The notes under the pieces: generated by a model | Told to the model about the DNA's origin: nothing | Seen by the model: only the letters and a program-made list of their open reading frames with translations | Database searches by the model: none | Program-made: the position numbers and the translations under genes | Part shown: positions 1 to 7,922 of the stretch, piece by piece | Layout: each line of letters begins with the position of its first letter | Numbering within the stretch: position 1 is the stretch's first letter | Source of the DNA: Pseudomonadota bacterium | GTDB taxonomy: Bacteria; Myxococcota; UBA9042; PHBI01 | Length of the DNA stretch: 9,982 bases | NCBI GenBank assembly: GCA_005772945.1 | Contig: SXIE01000401.1 | Span: 1-9,982, forward strand | Reading direction: 5' to 3'

Positions 1-216
1 AGACCGAGACCGAGTTCGAGACCGAGACCGAGTTCGAGACCGAGACCGAGTTCGAGACCGAGTTCGAGACCGAGTTCGAGACCGAGTTCGAGTTCGAGAC
101 CGAGTTCGAGACCGAGTTCGAGACCGAGTTCGAGACCGAGTTCGAGACCGAGACCGAGTTCGAGACCGAGCCCGAAACCGAGTTCGAGACCGAGACCGAG
201 ACCGAAACCACGGTCG
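1..216 (+). repeat. Hexanucleotide tandem repeat (GAGACC / GAGTTC)
   Basis: Two hexamer variants, GAGACC and GAGTTC, alternate irregularly and continue off the left edge, so the full length is unknown. In the coding frame they give Glu-Thr and Glu-Phe dipeptides. Up to about base 168 the codons are uniform (GAG, ACC, TTC only). After that single-base variants appear (CCC for Pro, GAA for Glu), as in a decaying repeat edge. Because the unit is six bases, gain or loss of units keeps the frame and changes only linker length. Confidence 0.95.
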
Positions 217-3200
217 AATTCGTACTCGACCTCGCCACCGCCGCGCCCGAGATCGCCGCCATTTACCAGGGCGCCCAGCTCGTCGAGCGGGTCACCGACG
301 ACCTCGAGAATCCCTGCTTCGACCTCATCGCGCTCAGCGCGATCCTGAATCGCCCCGATCTCTGGTCGGCCGCCATCGACCCCACCGAGGGTGCGTTCGC
401 GTGGCGCTACGGCTTCCGACTGGTCCTACCCAAGTCGGCCTGCGCAGCGCGCGATCTGCCGCGCTACGTCCTCCTGCGCGAACCGCTCGCCGCCGCTGAA
501 TTGCTCGACAAGAACGGCACCTCGGCGAAGGCCATCGCCTACGTCGATAACGGCCTCGCGCCGTGCGCCGATCTCCTCGCGCCGGCGGCGCCCTGCTGCG
601 TCCTCGACCACTACCAGGTCAATTCCCCGCTCGACAGCCCCGCCTATAACGGCAAGCCGACCTACCAGTCCCTGCGCGCGCTCATCGCAGACCCCGCGAC
701 GCCCGCCTGCGACCTGGCCACGGCACTCTCGGTCACCACGCTCTTGTCGCACTTCGAGGAAGGGTGGGGCGAGGTCCACGACTGGTACAGGCCCGCGACC
801 ATCCGCATTCGCTCGGGCCACTACATCGAGCCCGGCCTCCACGTCGTCTCGCGCGGGACCACGCTGGTGCCCGAAGCCGGCGCCCAGGTCACGGTGTCGG
901 CCGCCTTCGATGTCGCCGACGGCCAGGCCACCGAGCTCGACTCGGACTGGGTCCGCGTCGTCGATCCGCGCGTGGCGCCCGGCGAAGACGTCTACGTCGC
1001 CGATTGGAGTAGCCGCGTGGCGACGGGCGGATCGGCCACCATCGACTTCACGCTCGTTGTCGACGGCCGCCCGGTCGAACGCGCCTGGCACGTCGATCCC
1101 GGAACCTGGGCCCCGATGTACGGCCAGACCTGGCCCATCTTCCTTCCCGCCAGCGACGCGGCCCGCCCCGCGTTCATGTGGATCGACGGGCTCAACGCAT
1201 TCCAGAGCACCTACGCCCTGCAGCACCCGCTCAAGACGATCTGGAACTGCTCGCCCGAGACCGACCCGCGTCTCCTCGCGAGCCCGCCGCTGCCCTGCGA
1301 CGTCAATCGCATCCAGCCGTGCCCGGTGCCGGATCCGGCCCACTACGACATGGCCTCTTGCCCCGTGAACTACGCCAAGATCACGCTCGGCGTCGTCAAT
1401 CAACAGGCGCTCACCCAGATCTGCCGACCGGCGCTCGGCCCGCACGTCACGCGCTGCCTCATCGTGCGACTCGCACGCGGCGCGCCCGCGGCGCACGAGC
1501 TCCTCGTGCAACGCTATGCCACCGGCTTCATGGCCAACAACCTGAATGACACAAATACCGGCGTGCCACTCTACAATGGCAATTTGGTCAATGACGGGAT
1601 GCTTGTGAAGGGACTGCGTTTCGTCGGCACACCACTCCACGGGCGCGGCGTCCGGGAGGCCTACTGGCGCTATCCCAACGGTTACGTCCTGCGCGTCGAG
1701 GGGAGCGAGCTCCAGCGCATGCACCCCGACTTCGACGGCTTCGAGGGCATGCGCCTCGAGAACAACTTCCTCTGGCAGACTCCCTTCGATTTCCTCGGCA
1801 CCAAGCTGGGCAAGCAGTGGCGGCGGAACATCGTGCGCAACAACTTCTTCGCCGCGACCGGCATGAAGACGCTCGCTGTGTATGGCAGCGAGACGGTGCC
1901 CGGCGACGGTCAGGACCCGGCCGTGGACCTCGTCGGCCCGTGGGCGCTCGACGACGAGCCCTACAACCACATCACCTTCAACACCGTCTGGCACGGCACG
2001 GGCGTCCAAGCGACCGCCCTCCACGGCTGGCGCATCCGCTACAACGACTTCTATGGTGGGCGTTTTCAGGAGGACATCGTCGAGGTCCTCGGGGAAATGC
2101 GCTGGACCCAGATCCACCACAATTGGACGGTCGGCGGCTGCCTCACCCCGCTGCTCGTCGCCAAGGCCTGGGATGCGACCTGGGATGTGACGCGGATCCT
2201 GTCCGCGGCCTCCGAGATCTCCGACAATCAGATCCACCGCGCGCCCGGAGCCGACGGGGCGCCCGATTGCAGCCTGGGCTACTCCAAGGGGCTCAGCCTC
2301 ACCAACGTCTGGCCCCCCGCGGGCGAGACCGACACGTTCCGCGACATCGTCGTGACGAACAACCTATTTGCCCAAAGTGGCGGCGGCGGCGTCCTGGTGC
2401 AGGCGTTGGCCGGCAGCCGCGTCGACCATCAGACCATCGTCGGAGCGGCCGACACCGGCCTCCTCGTCGTCAGGAACCCCGCGGATCCCCCCGGTTTCAG
2501 CGTGCGCGCCAACGTGGTCGTGGGGACCACCGAGGGTGCCTTCGACTACGCCGAGGGCTCGAACCCGTGGCCGGCGATCGCGGACGTGAGCGGTAATTAC
2601 TTCGGCACCTGTGCCGCGAGTGTGCCAGCGGCCCACTGCCAGCAGGACGGTTTCGCCGCGGGACCACCCGTCTTCGCGGATCCGGGGGGCGACGACTACC
2701 ACCTCGTCAACGCCGAGGATGCGTGCCCCGAGCCCCCCGAGCGCGGGTATCGCCACGCCGGCTTCAACTACTTGGACGAGCACTGCGGCGAGCTCGCGGG
2801 CGCGCTCCCCGGGGAAGGCACCCGCCTCGCCGGCCGGACGATCGACCACGCGGTGAGCGTCTGGGAACAAGGCGCGACGCGCCTTTCGAGCTTCGAGCGC
2901 TGCGCCGACGTGCGCTTCGATCTGGCGCCGCTGGTGCTGGCGGGCCCGGCGGAACTCGCGGTGCACGGCACGACCGCCGCACGCCTCGACGACTACCGGC
3001 CACCGGCAGATTGCGGTGCGGACGGCGCTGGGCCGGACGCCGTCTTCGCGCTCCAGCTCGACGTGCCGCTCGTGGTCGAGGTCGACGCGCGGGGCAGCGC
3101 GATCGCGGTCGTCTTGTACGTACGCGACGCCTGCACGGGCAAGACCCCCGTCCGCGCGTGCGCCGACGCGCCGGCGGAGGCGTCCGACCGCGCCGCCATC

Positions 3201-3320
3201 CGAGGACTCGCACTCGAGCCGGGGACGTACTTCCTCTTCGTCGACGGGCGCGACGTGACCGATCGCGGCGAGTTCCGTCTTCACCTCGCCGCCGAGCTGC
3301 CGCCAGGAACCGAGCCCTGA
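1..3320 (+). CDS. Secreted parallel beta-helix protein with C-terminal PPC-like domain (5' partial)
   Basis: The reading frame is open from the left edge (first whole codon at base 3) to TGA at 3318-3320, giving 1105 residues with the N-terminus missing. Residues 1-71 are an acidic Glu-Thr/Glu-Phe repeat. A Cys-containing globular region follows (about 72-530). Next comes an Asn/Gly-rich stretch (about 535-875) with recurring short strands such as [33 protein letters not shown] and VSGNYFG. This is the pattern of right-handed parallel beta-helix (pectate-lyase-like) proteins. The C-terminus (about 963-1097) resembles a PPC-type domain: an early Cys-Gly/Gly-Pro-Asp element, a VLYVRDAC strand, then [11 protein letters not shown] and a final Gly-x-Phe strand. 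Internal TTG/ATG codons (e.g. 501) are not the start, because the frame continues upstream. A signal peptide or lipobox probably lies outside the window. I see no catalytic residues, so polysaccharide binding or cleavage at the surface is only a possibility. Confidence 0.85.
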   Translation, partial: TETEFETETEFETETEFETEFETEFETEFEFETEFETEFETEFETEFETETEFETEPETEFETETETETTVEFVLDLATAAPEIAAIYQGAQLVERVTDDLENPCFDLIALSAILNRPDLWSAAIDPTEGAFAWRYGFRLVLPKSACAARDLPRYVLLREPLAAAELLDKNGTSAKAIAYVDNGLAPCADLLAPAAPCCVLDHYQVNSPLDSPAYNGKPTYQSLRALIADPATPACDLATALSVTTLLSHFEEGWGEVHDWYRPATIRIRSGHYIEPGLHVVSRGTTLVPEAGAQVTVSAAFDVADGQATELDSDWVRVVDPRVAPGEDVYVADWSSRVATGGSATIDFTLVVDGRPVERAWHVDPGTWAPMYGQTWPIFLPASDAARPAFMWIDGLNAFQSTYALQHPLKTIWNCSPETDPRLLASPPLPCDVNRIQPCPVPDPAHYDMASCPVNYAKITLGVVNQQALTQICRPALGPHVTRCLIVRLARGAPAAHELLVQRYATGFMANNLNDTNTGVPLYNGNLVNDGMLVKGLRFVGTPLHGRGVREAYWRYPNGYVLRVEGSELQRMHPDFDGFEGMRLENNFLWQTPFDFLGTKLGKQWRRNIVRNNFFAATGMKTLAVYGSETVPGDGQDPAVDLVGPWALDDEPYNHITFNTVWHGTGVQATALHGWRIRYNDFYGGRFQEDIVEVLGEMRWTQIHHNWTVGGCLTPLLVAKAWDATWDVTRILSAASEISDNQIHRAPGADGAPDCSLGYSKGLSLTNVWPPAGETDTFRDIVVTNNLFAQSGGGGVLVQALAGSRVDHQTIVGAADTGLLVVRNPADPPGFSVRANVVVGTTEGAFDYAEGSNPWPAIADVSGNYFGTCAASVPAAHCQQDGFAAGPPVFADPGGDDYHLVNAEDACPEPPERGYRHAGFNYLDEHCGELAGALPGEGTRLAGRTIDHAVSVWEQGATRLSSFERCADVRFDLAPLVLAGPAELAVHGTTAARLDDYRPPADCGADGAGPDAVFALQLDVPLVVEVDARGSAIAVVLYVRDACTGKTPVRACADAPAEASDRAAIRGLALEPGTYFLFVDGRDVTDRGEFRLHLAAELPPGTEP

Positions 3321-3361
3321 CGTCGACGGCAAGCGTCTGTTGGCGCGCGCGGCGACCGTCG
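3321..3361. terminator. Short convergent intergenic gap with weak hairpin
   Basis: The 41 bp between two convergent stop codons contain CGACGG at 3324-3329 and its complement CCGTCG at 3356-3361, around a GC-rich loop. The hairpin abuts both stop codons and could serve both strands. The stem is short, the loop is long and there is no T-tract, so a classic intrinsic terminator is not supported. Confidence 0.2.
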
Positions 3362-4870
3362 TCAGGGCGCGATCGAGATGCTGAGATGTCGCACCGACGG
3401 CGTCGGCAGCGGTGCCCCGACGTAGTAGGCGGCGTGCAACCGGCCCGCACCGTCCAGCGCGATCGACATCGCTCGACCGACCCCCGGCGTCGGGTCGAGC
3501 ACGAACGGGTCCCAGTGTCCGACCGTCTTGCGCAGGTAGACCAAGCCGGCGCCGCGCGCGACGAGGACGTGAACCCGACCCTCGGCGTCGACAGCGAGGT
3601 CGGAGGCGAGGTCGATATCGGCATTGGCCAGGCTCTCGGTGTGCCAGGCGAGGCCGTCCCAGGCGGCATATTTCAGGCCGCCGGGCACGCCGCCGACGGC
3701 ATAGGTGATGTGAGGATGACCGCTCGCGTCGAGCGCGATCGCGGAGAACCCGCCGACATCGCCATCGTCGTCGACGGTCTCGCTGTGCCACACGCTGTCG
3801 GCGCCGCGCCAGGCATGCTGGAGGGACGTCGCGTTTGCATCGTAGTAGCTGACGTGGATGGTTCCGTCCGCGGCGTCGATCGCGACCGCGGGCTGACGGC
3901 CGGTGTGGGCATCGGGGAATCCGGAGGCGACCTTTTCGGCGGGCACGGCCGATGGAAAGCTCCGATGCCAGAGGTCGCTCCAGCTCCCCTCGGAGGCGAG
4001 GCGGTCGTCGGCCGGAAACACGACATGCATCTTGCCCGCGGCATCCACCGCGAGGGCTGACTCGTTGGTCGTCGTCGCGCCTGAAACCTCTGCCGCATAC
4101 GTCGACCCGTAGCACGACCAGCACGCGTCGGCGGCGCGCGTTCGCAGCTGAATCCGGTTCACACTGTCGGCCCCGAAGCCCGTGTAGAGGATCCCTGCGA
4201 CGCCATCCGGGTTGATCGCGAACGACACGCCGCCCGAGGTGTCACCCGTGAAGGCGACCTTGGTCGTCCAAATCCCTTGGACCTGTTTGGCCGTGAGGAC
4301 CTTGTCGCGGTCGGGGTGGAGGTACGCGACGACGGGAGCGCCGTCGGGCTCGAGTGCCAAAGCCAACCCGCCGATGCCGCCGTAGGCCGCGTCCACATCC
4401 GTCACCGTCGCGCGACAACACTGCGTCCCGCCGGAACAGGGGATCCATCCGGCCGCGCACGTGCTCACGGTCTCGGTCGCGTCGGCGGTCGTGGCGTTGG
4501 TTGCGTCGGAGGTCGTGGCCTCGGTTGCGTCGGAGGTCGTGGCCTCGGTTGCGTCGGAGGTCGTGGCCTCGGTTGCGTCGGAGGTCGTGGCCTCGGTCGC
4601 GTCGGAGGTCGTGGCCTCGGTCGCGTCGGAGTCGTCGGCGACGTCGGACGGCGACGTGAACGTCGCGCCGTCTGTCGGCCCGGTATCCGACACGGCGGCC
4701 GAGTCCGCAGACGTCTCCGAGGCCTCCGCGTTGCCGTCGCTCACCGCGGTGTCCGTGGTTTCGGCGACGTCGGTTTCCGTCGCGTCCTCCGAGCAGCCGG
4801 CGCCGAAGGCGACAAGGACAATGCACCCAAGATGACGGCGTGCGAATCGGCGACGGGTGTGCGCGCGCAT
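3362..4870 (-). CDS. Beta-propeller lipoprotein with SDATEATT-repeat linker
   Basis: 502 residues. An Arg-rich start (RRRFARRH) and a hydrophobic stretch lead to a lipobox-like GAGC with the acylated Cys at residue 26, so a lipoprotein is predicted. The -3 Gly is less typical than Leu. Residues 27-136 are a Thr/Ser/Asp/Glu/Ala linker ending in seven octapeptide units. A Cys cluster follows (C138, C145, C151, C152). From about 169 to the end there are seven diverged repeats of the form A-[IL]-A-[LV]-D-x-x-G-x-x-H-[VI], starting near 169, 216, 271, 328, 377, 423 and 468. Seven units of 45-57 residues suggest a seven-bladed beta-propeller. Clear copies read AIALDASGHPHITYA and SIALDGAGRLHAAYY. 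No sialidase Asp-box or catalytic set is seen, so ligand binding at the surface is the safest guess. The start is fixed by ATG with GGAG six bases upstream. It lies 115 bp downstream of sppA on the same strand. Confidence 0.88.
   Translation of the reverse strand: MRAHTRRRFARRHLGCIVLVAFGAGCSEDATETDVAETTDTAVSDGNAEASETSADSAAVSDTGPTDGATFTSPSDVADDSDATEATTSDATEATTSDATEATTSDATEATTSDATEATTSDATNATTADATETVSTCAAGWIPCSGGTQCCRATVTDVDAAYGGIGGLALALEPDGAPVVAYLHPDRDKVLTAKQVQGIWTTKVAFTGDTSGGVSFAINPDGVAGILYTGFGADSVNRIQLRTRAADACWSCYGSTYAAEVSGATTTNESALAVDAAGKMHVVFPADDRLASEGSWSDLWHRSFPSAVPAEKVASGFPDAHTGRQPAVAIDAADGTIHVSYYDANATSLQHAWRGADSVWHSETVDDDGDVGGFSAIALDASGHPHITYAVGGVPGGLKYAAWDGLAWHTESLANADIDLASDLAVDAEGRVHVLVARGAGLVYLRKTVGHWDPFVLDPTPGVGRAMSIALDGAGRLHAAYYVGAPLPTPSVRHLSISIAP
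4463..4630 (-). repeat. Seven 24-bp tandem repeats coding for SDATEATT
   Basis: Seven consecutive 24-base units encode residues 81-136 of the propeller lipoprotein. Five are exact SDATEATT at protein level, then SDATNATT and ADATETVS. DNA differences among the first five are confined to synonymous changes, such as GTC versus GTT on the plus strand, which implies recent duplication or gene conversion. The segment is a flexible acidic spacer between the lipid anchor and the propeller. Confidence 0.95.
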
Positions 4871-4876
4871 GAGGTG

Positions 4877-4880
4877 CTCC
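4877..4880 (-). promoter_or_regulatory. Shine-Dalgarno of propeller lipoprotein
   Basis: On the minus strand GGAG lies six bases before the ATG at 4868-4870. This supports that start over any internal one. Confidence 0.6.
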
Positions 4881-4956
4881 AGTGACGTTCGATCGGGCCC
4901 TTGTGGAGCATGGTCTACGCGAGCGAGTCGCGTCGAAACCAGAGAAATAACTATCC

Positions 4957-4986
4957 ACTCAAATGACGTGGTTGCCGCGTTTGAGT
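4957..4986 (-). terminator. Inverted repeat at the sppA stop, candidate weak terminator
   Basis: ACTCAAA (4957-4963) and TTTGAGT (4980-4986) form a perfect 7-bp inverted repeat with a 16-base loop. On the minus strand it begins at the last base of the sppA stop codon and is followed by a T-enriched stretch (GTTATTTCTC). The arms are AT-rich and the loop is long, so termination would be weak or partial. The rest of the 115-bp gap up to 4871 holds an AT-richer patch near 4941-4966. I could not assign a -35/-10 pair there. Confidence 0.3.
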
Positions 4987-6908
4987 CAGTGAAACGCGAG
5001 CCCGATCGGCATCAGCGCCATGACCGCCTCACGCGCCATGAGCTGCCTCAGGACGTGCGTGACGTGGATGGCCTGCGAGGCGATGGCCGGCGGCAGGAGC
5101 TCGTTCGCGAGCGCGGCGAGGTGGCCACCACCGCCGCCTGACAAGCGGCTGAGAGCCACCCCGAGCGCGAGCTGGATCCGAGTCGAGTCGTTCCCGCCGC
5201 CGAAGAGATCCATGAGCGTTCGCTCGGCGGGCCAGCGTCGAATCGCATAGCCGCCCTCGGCGAGCTTGGTTTGCTTGGCCGCCTCGCGCACCGCGTCGGC
5301 GAGGCCACCGAGCCTATCGACGAGGCCCACCTCGAGCGCTTGTTTGCCGGTCCAGACGCGCCCCTGCGCGACCTTGTCGACCGCGTCGAAGGACATGTTG
5401 CGCCCGCGCGCCACGCGGTTCACGAACGTCTCGTAGGTGCGGCGCATGCTCAGGCGGAGCGCCTCGCGCTCGCTGTCCGAGAAGCGCGCGAGCCCCGAGA
5501 AGAGCCCGGCGTTCTTGCCGCGCGCGAGCGTGATAGTTTGTACACCAACCTTGTCGAGCAGCCCCTTGTGGACGAGCTTGCCGCCGAAGACGCCGATCGA
5601 TCCGGTCAGTGTCGTGGCGTCCGCGAAGATCAGCTTGCCGGCCGAGGCCATGTAATAGCCGCCCGAGGCCGCCACGTTGCCCATGCTGATGATGACGGGG
5701 CGGCTCTTGCCCAGGCGCTGCAGCTCGCGCCAGAGGATGTCCGACGCGAGCGCGGAGCCGCCTGGGCTGTCGATGCGCACGACGATCGCCTTGACGTTCG
5801 CGTCCGTGTCGACCTCGTGCAGCGTGTCGAGGAAGTCCTCGGTCGCGATGACCGACTCCTGATTGAGCGGATTGCCAGGGTCGTGGCCTTCGATGATGGC
5901 GCCCTCGGCGACCACGACCGCGATCGTCGGCTTGCCCTCGGCGCTCGGCGCCGCGTCGTCCGCGAGGAGCTTGACGAGATCGAAAAGCGAGTCGAGCTTC
6001 GGGGCCGTCGAGGGCTCGGGCCACGCGAGGCTCGCAGTCGCGGCTTCGCCAGCCTTGCCTTGGCTCGGTGGTCCATGCGCGGCGGCCTCGGCGCTCTCGA
6101 GCAGATCGGGCCAGTAGGCGAGCGTGTCGACCAGGTTCGCCTTCTTGGCGTGCTCGGCGGTGAGCAGCCCCCGATCGGCGAGGGAGAGGACCTGCTCCTT
6201 GGTGAGCCCGCGCCCGCTCTGGATGAGCTCGACCAGGCGCCCCCAGAGGCCGTCGAGCAGCGCGTCGAGGTTCTCGCGGGCCGCATCGGAGATGGTCGAG
6301 CGCGTGAACGGCTCCATCGCGCTCTTGTAGATTCCGACCGCCTCGATATCCGCCTCGAGCCCGACGGTCTGGAGCAGATCCTTATAGAAGGACACCTCGG
6401 CCCGGAGCCCGGGCATGAGCAACTGCCCTTCCGGTGTCGCGACCAATTCGTCGGCGGCCGAGGCGGCAGCGAGCGTCGCAAGGTCCGGACTCTCGACGTG
6501 CGCGATGACGCGCCGACCCGCCTTCCGTGCGGCCTGGAGCGCGCCCGCCAGCTCTTCGGCCTGGGCCATGCCGAGGCCCAAGGTGCCGAACTTGAAGACC
6601 AGCGTCTTCACCTCCGGACGTGCCGCCTCCTCGCGAATCACCTCGAGCAGCCGCGGCAGGACGATGCCGTGGTTTGCACCGAAAAACGCCCACGCGTTGG
6701 GGCCCTCGCTGACCTCGCCGCCGAGTCGAAAGACGCGCACGGCGGTCGGCTTCGCGGCGCTCGCATCCGCACTGGAAGCGCCCGCGAAGGGCCACTCAGC
6801 GCGAGCCGAGCCGGACCCGAAGGACGCAAGGAGGCTCGCGATGGTGATCGCGAGGGCGGTTCTCGAGCCTCGCGCGAGCCGCGACGTTGGGGCGCTTGGG
6901 CCTGGCAT
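4986..6908 (-). CDS. sppA: Signal peptide peptidase SppA, long (67K) type
   Basis: Membrane-associated serine protease that cleaves leftover signal peptides within or at the inner membrane. From the ATG the protein is 640 residues, close to the roughly 618 of E. coli SppA, with the family's two tandem half-domains. The N-terminal half carries the general-base lysine in GIYKSAMEPFTR (K195). The C-terminal half carries the nucleophile in NVAASGGYYMASAG (S415), followed by the typical TLTGSIGVFGG. The ClpP-like glycine segment RIDSPGGSALAS precedes the nucleophile. An N-terminal hydrophobic segment (about residues 16-32) ending in SARA could be an anchor or a cleavable signal. A TTG at 6929 would add seven residues, but ATG 6908 has AGGGGA six bases upstream and is preferred. 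The C-terminus has a Gly-rich run and a hydrophobic tail of about 40 residues whose role is unclear. It follows the radical SAM gene by 43 bp. Confidence 0.95.
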   Translation of the reverse strand: MPGPSAPTSRLARGSRTALAITIASLLASFGSGSARAEWPFAGASSADASAAKPTAVRVFRLGGEVSEGPNAWAFFGANHGIVLPRLLEVIREEAARPEVKTLVFKFGTLGLGMAQAEELAGALQAARKAGRRVIAHVESPDLATLAAASAADELVATPEGQLLMPGLRAEVSFYKDLLQTVGLEADIEAVGIYKSAMEPFTRSTISDAARENLDALLDGLWGRLVELIQSGRGLTKEQVLSLADRGLLTAEHAKKANLVDTLAYWPDLLESAEAAAHGPPSQGKAGEAATASLAWPEPSTAPKLDSLFDLVKLLADDAAPSAEGKPTIAVVVAEGAIIEGHDPGNPLNQESVIATEDFLDTLHEVDTDANVKAIVVRIDSPGGSALASDILWRELQRLGKSRPVIISMGNVAASGGYYMASAGKLIFADATTLTGSIGVFGGKLVHKGLLDKVGVQTITLARGKNAGLFSGLARFSDSEREALRLSMRRTYETFVNRVARGRNMSFDAVDKVAQGRVWTGKQALEVGLVDRLGGLADAVREAAKQTKLAEGGYAIRRWPAERTLMDLFGGGNDSTRIQLALGVALSRLSGGGGGHLAALANELLPPAIASQAIHVTHVLRQLMAREAVMALMPIGLAFH

Positions 6909-6914
6909 ATCGTT

Positions 6915-6920
6915 TCCCCT
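6915..6920 (-). promoter_or_regulatory. Shine-Dalgarno of sppA, decides the start
   Basis: On the minus strand AGGGGA is six bases before the ATG at 6906-6908. The alternative TTG at 6927-6929 has no comparable purine motif. Confidence 0.6.
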
Positions 6921-6951
6921 GTTTAGCAACCGCGCACGTGGCCGAGGCGCG

Positions 6952-7902
6952 CTATGAACTGGACCCCACCGGGGCCCATTCCTCGCCGTCGACGAGACGA
7001 TGCCTGAAGGGCAGCGCCGCGAACAGGGCCAGCGCCGCGTCGCGCTCGCCGCTCGGCACGCGTCCGGCCAGCGCCAGAGGCGCTCTGGGTGCGGTCCCGC
7101 GGGCCATGCGATACGGCAGATAGCCGGTCATCAAATTGACGGGCGCGTCGGGCAGATGCGCGGCGAGCCAGGTCAGCGCCGGGCGGGTGCAGCACGCGAG
7201 GTGGGCCGGCATGAGCAGGTGGCGGACCACGAGAAAGGCGCGGGCGGCGGCATCGGGTAGCAGCGTCGTCAGCGTCGGCCAGTACCCGCGAATACCCGCC
7301 AGCTTGAGCGCGCACGCGTCATTGCCGAACTTGAGGTCGGCCAGATAGGTCGCGACGATCCCGGTCAGCTGCGTGAGCACCTCCGGGGTCGTCCAGAGGT
7401 TCGTGTTCCAGACGACGTGCGTGTCGGCCGGGCAATGGGCGAGCGTGCGAAGGATATAGAGGAGGTTCACGTCGGGCACGCCGCCGACGAAATCGACCGA
7501 GGTCGCGCCTTGGCTGCGACGCAGGGCGATGCGCGCGGCGAGCGCTTCGGGAGGCATCGCGAGGCCATGCGCCAGCGGCGCGCGGACCTGCGGATCGTCC
7601 GAGCAGAAGGCACAGCGAAAGTTGCAGCCGGTGAGATAGATCGCGTGGGTCGGGACGAAGACGCGCTCCTCGCCCAGGTGCAGGTACTCCTTGTAGACGC
7701 GTCCGCCCGCGCCGAGGCCGCAGCGCGCGCCGGCTGGGGGAGCGGCCCCGGTGCGGTCGACCAGGCAACGCTCGGCGCAGACGTCGCACGCGCGGTAGCG
7801 CCCCTCGGTCCACGCGATCGCGGCGTCGAGGCGCGCGCGATCGATGTGCGCCGCCGGCAGGACGAGCTGCCGCGGGTTCCGAGCTTGTGTCGCGCCGGTC
7901 AT
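6952..7902 (-). CDS. PflX-like radical SAM protein (COG1313 type)
   Basis: 316 residues from ATG 7902. The radical SAM cluster motif CxxxCxxC is complete in YLTGCNFRCAFCSD (C93, C97, C100) and would hold the 4Fe-4S that cleaves S-adenosylmethionine. A glycine motif VDFVGGVPDVN (about 137-147) matches the SAM-contact region, and YLADLKFGND is a later strand typical of the PflX group. Upstream there is a second Cys set, CxxCxxxC plus CG (C39, C42, C46, C61), as in the N-terminus of PflX-type proteins. The family is named after pyruvate formate-lyase activase, but its substrate is unknown. No glycyl-radical enzyme is encoded in this window, so I assign no target. The start is uncertain: ATG 7914 and TTG 7938 are in frame, but none has a good Shine-Dalgarno and TTG 7938 would overlap the divergent gene. 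The stop is TAG at 6952-6954. It may be the first gene of a unit with sppA. Confidence 0.85.
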   Translation of the reverse strand: MTGATQARNPRQLVLPAAHIDRARLDAAIAWTEGRYRACDVCAERCLVDRTGAAPPAGARCGLGAGGRVYKEYLHLGEERVFVPTHAIYLTGCNFRCAFCSDDPQVRAPLAHGLAMPPEALAARIALRRSQGATSVDFVGGVPDVNLLYILRTLAHCPADTHVVWNTNLWTTPEVLTQLTGIVATYLADLKFGNDACALKLAGIRGYWPTLTTLLPDAAARAFLVVRHLLMPAHLACCTRPALTWLAAHLPDAPVNLMTGYLPYRMARGTAPRAPLALAGRVPSGERDAALALFAALPFRHRLVDGEEWAPVGSSS

Positions 7903-7922
7903 CCGCTCTAGCATCCCGGCCC

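Noticed and set aside
1..216. CRISPR-like or intergenic satellite array
   Set aside because: There are no spacers, the unit is six bases, and the repeat is in frame with a long coding region.
426..2237. 603-codon open frame on the minus strand opposite the beta-helix gene
   Set aside because: It is a GC-rich shadow. Its translation is low-complexity Asp/Val/Arg/Gly with no domain, while the plus frame has beta-helix and PPC features and extends to the window edge.
2364..4124. 586-codon open frame on the minus strand spanning the end of the beta-helix gene and the propeller gene
   Set aside because: It is Arg-rich and crosses two well-supported genes in other frames. It has no domain and no ribosome-binding site.
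4461..4835. Plus-strand frame with VASEVVAS repeats
   Set aside because: It is the complement of the SDATEATT array. The minus strand has the lipobox, Shine-Dalgarno and propeller repeats, so the plus frame is only an echo of the repeat.
5271..6926. 551-codon open frame on the plus strand opposite sppA
   Set aside because: The minus strand encodes an intact SppA with both catalytic residues. The plus frame is Arg/Glu/Leu-rich without motifs, typical of an antisense shadow in high-GC DNA.
6931..6951. CGCGC/GCGCG hairpin just after the radical SAM stop, with an internal CACGTG
   Set aside because: A five-base GC stem is expected by chance here and there is no T-tract. It was not convincing as a terminator between the radical SAM gene and sppA.
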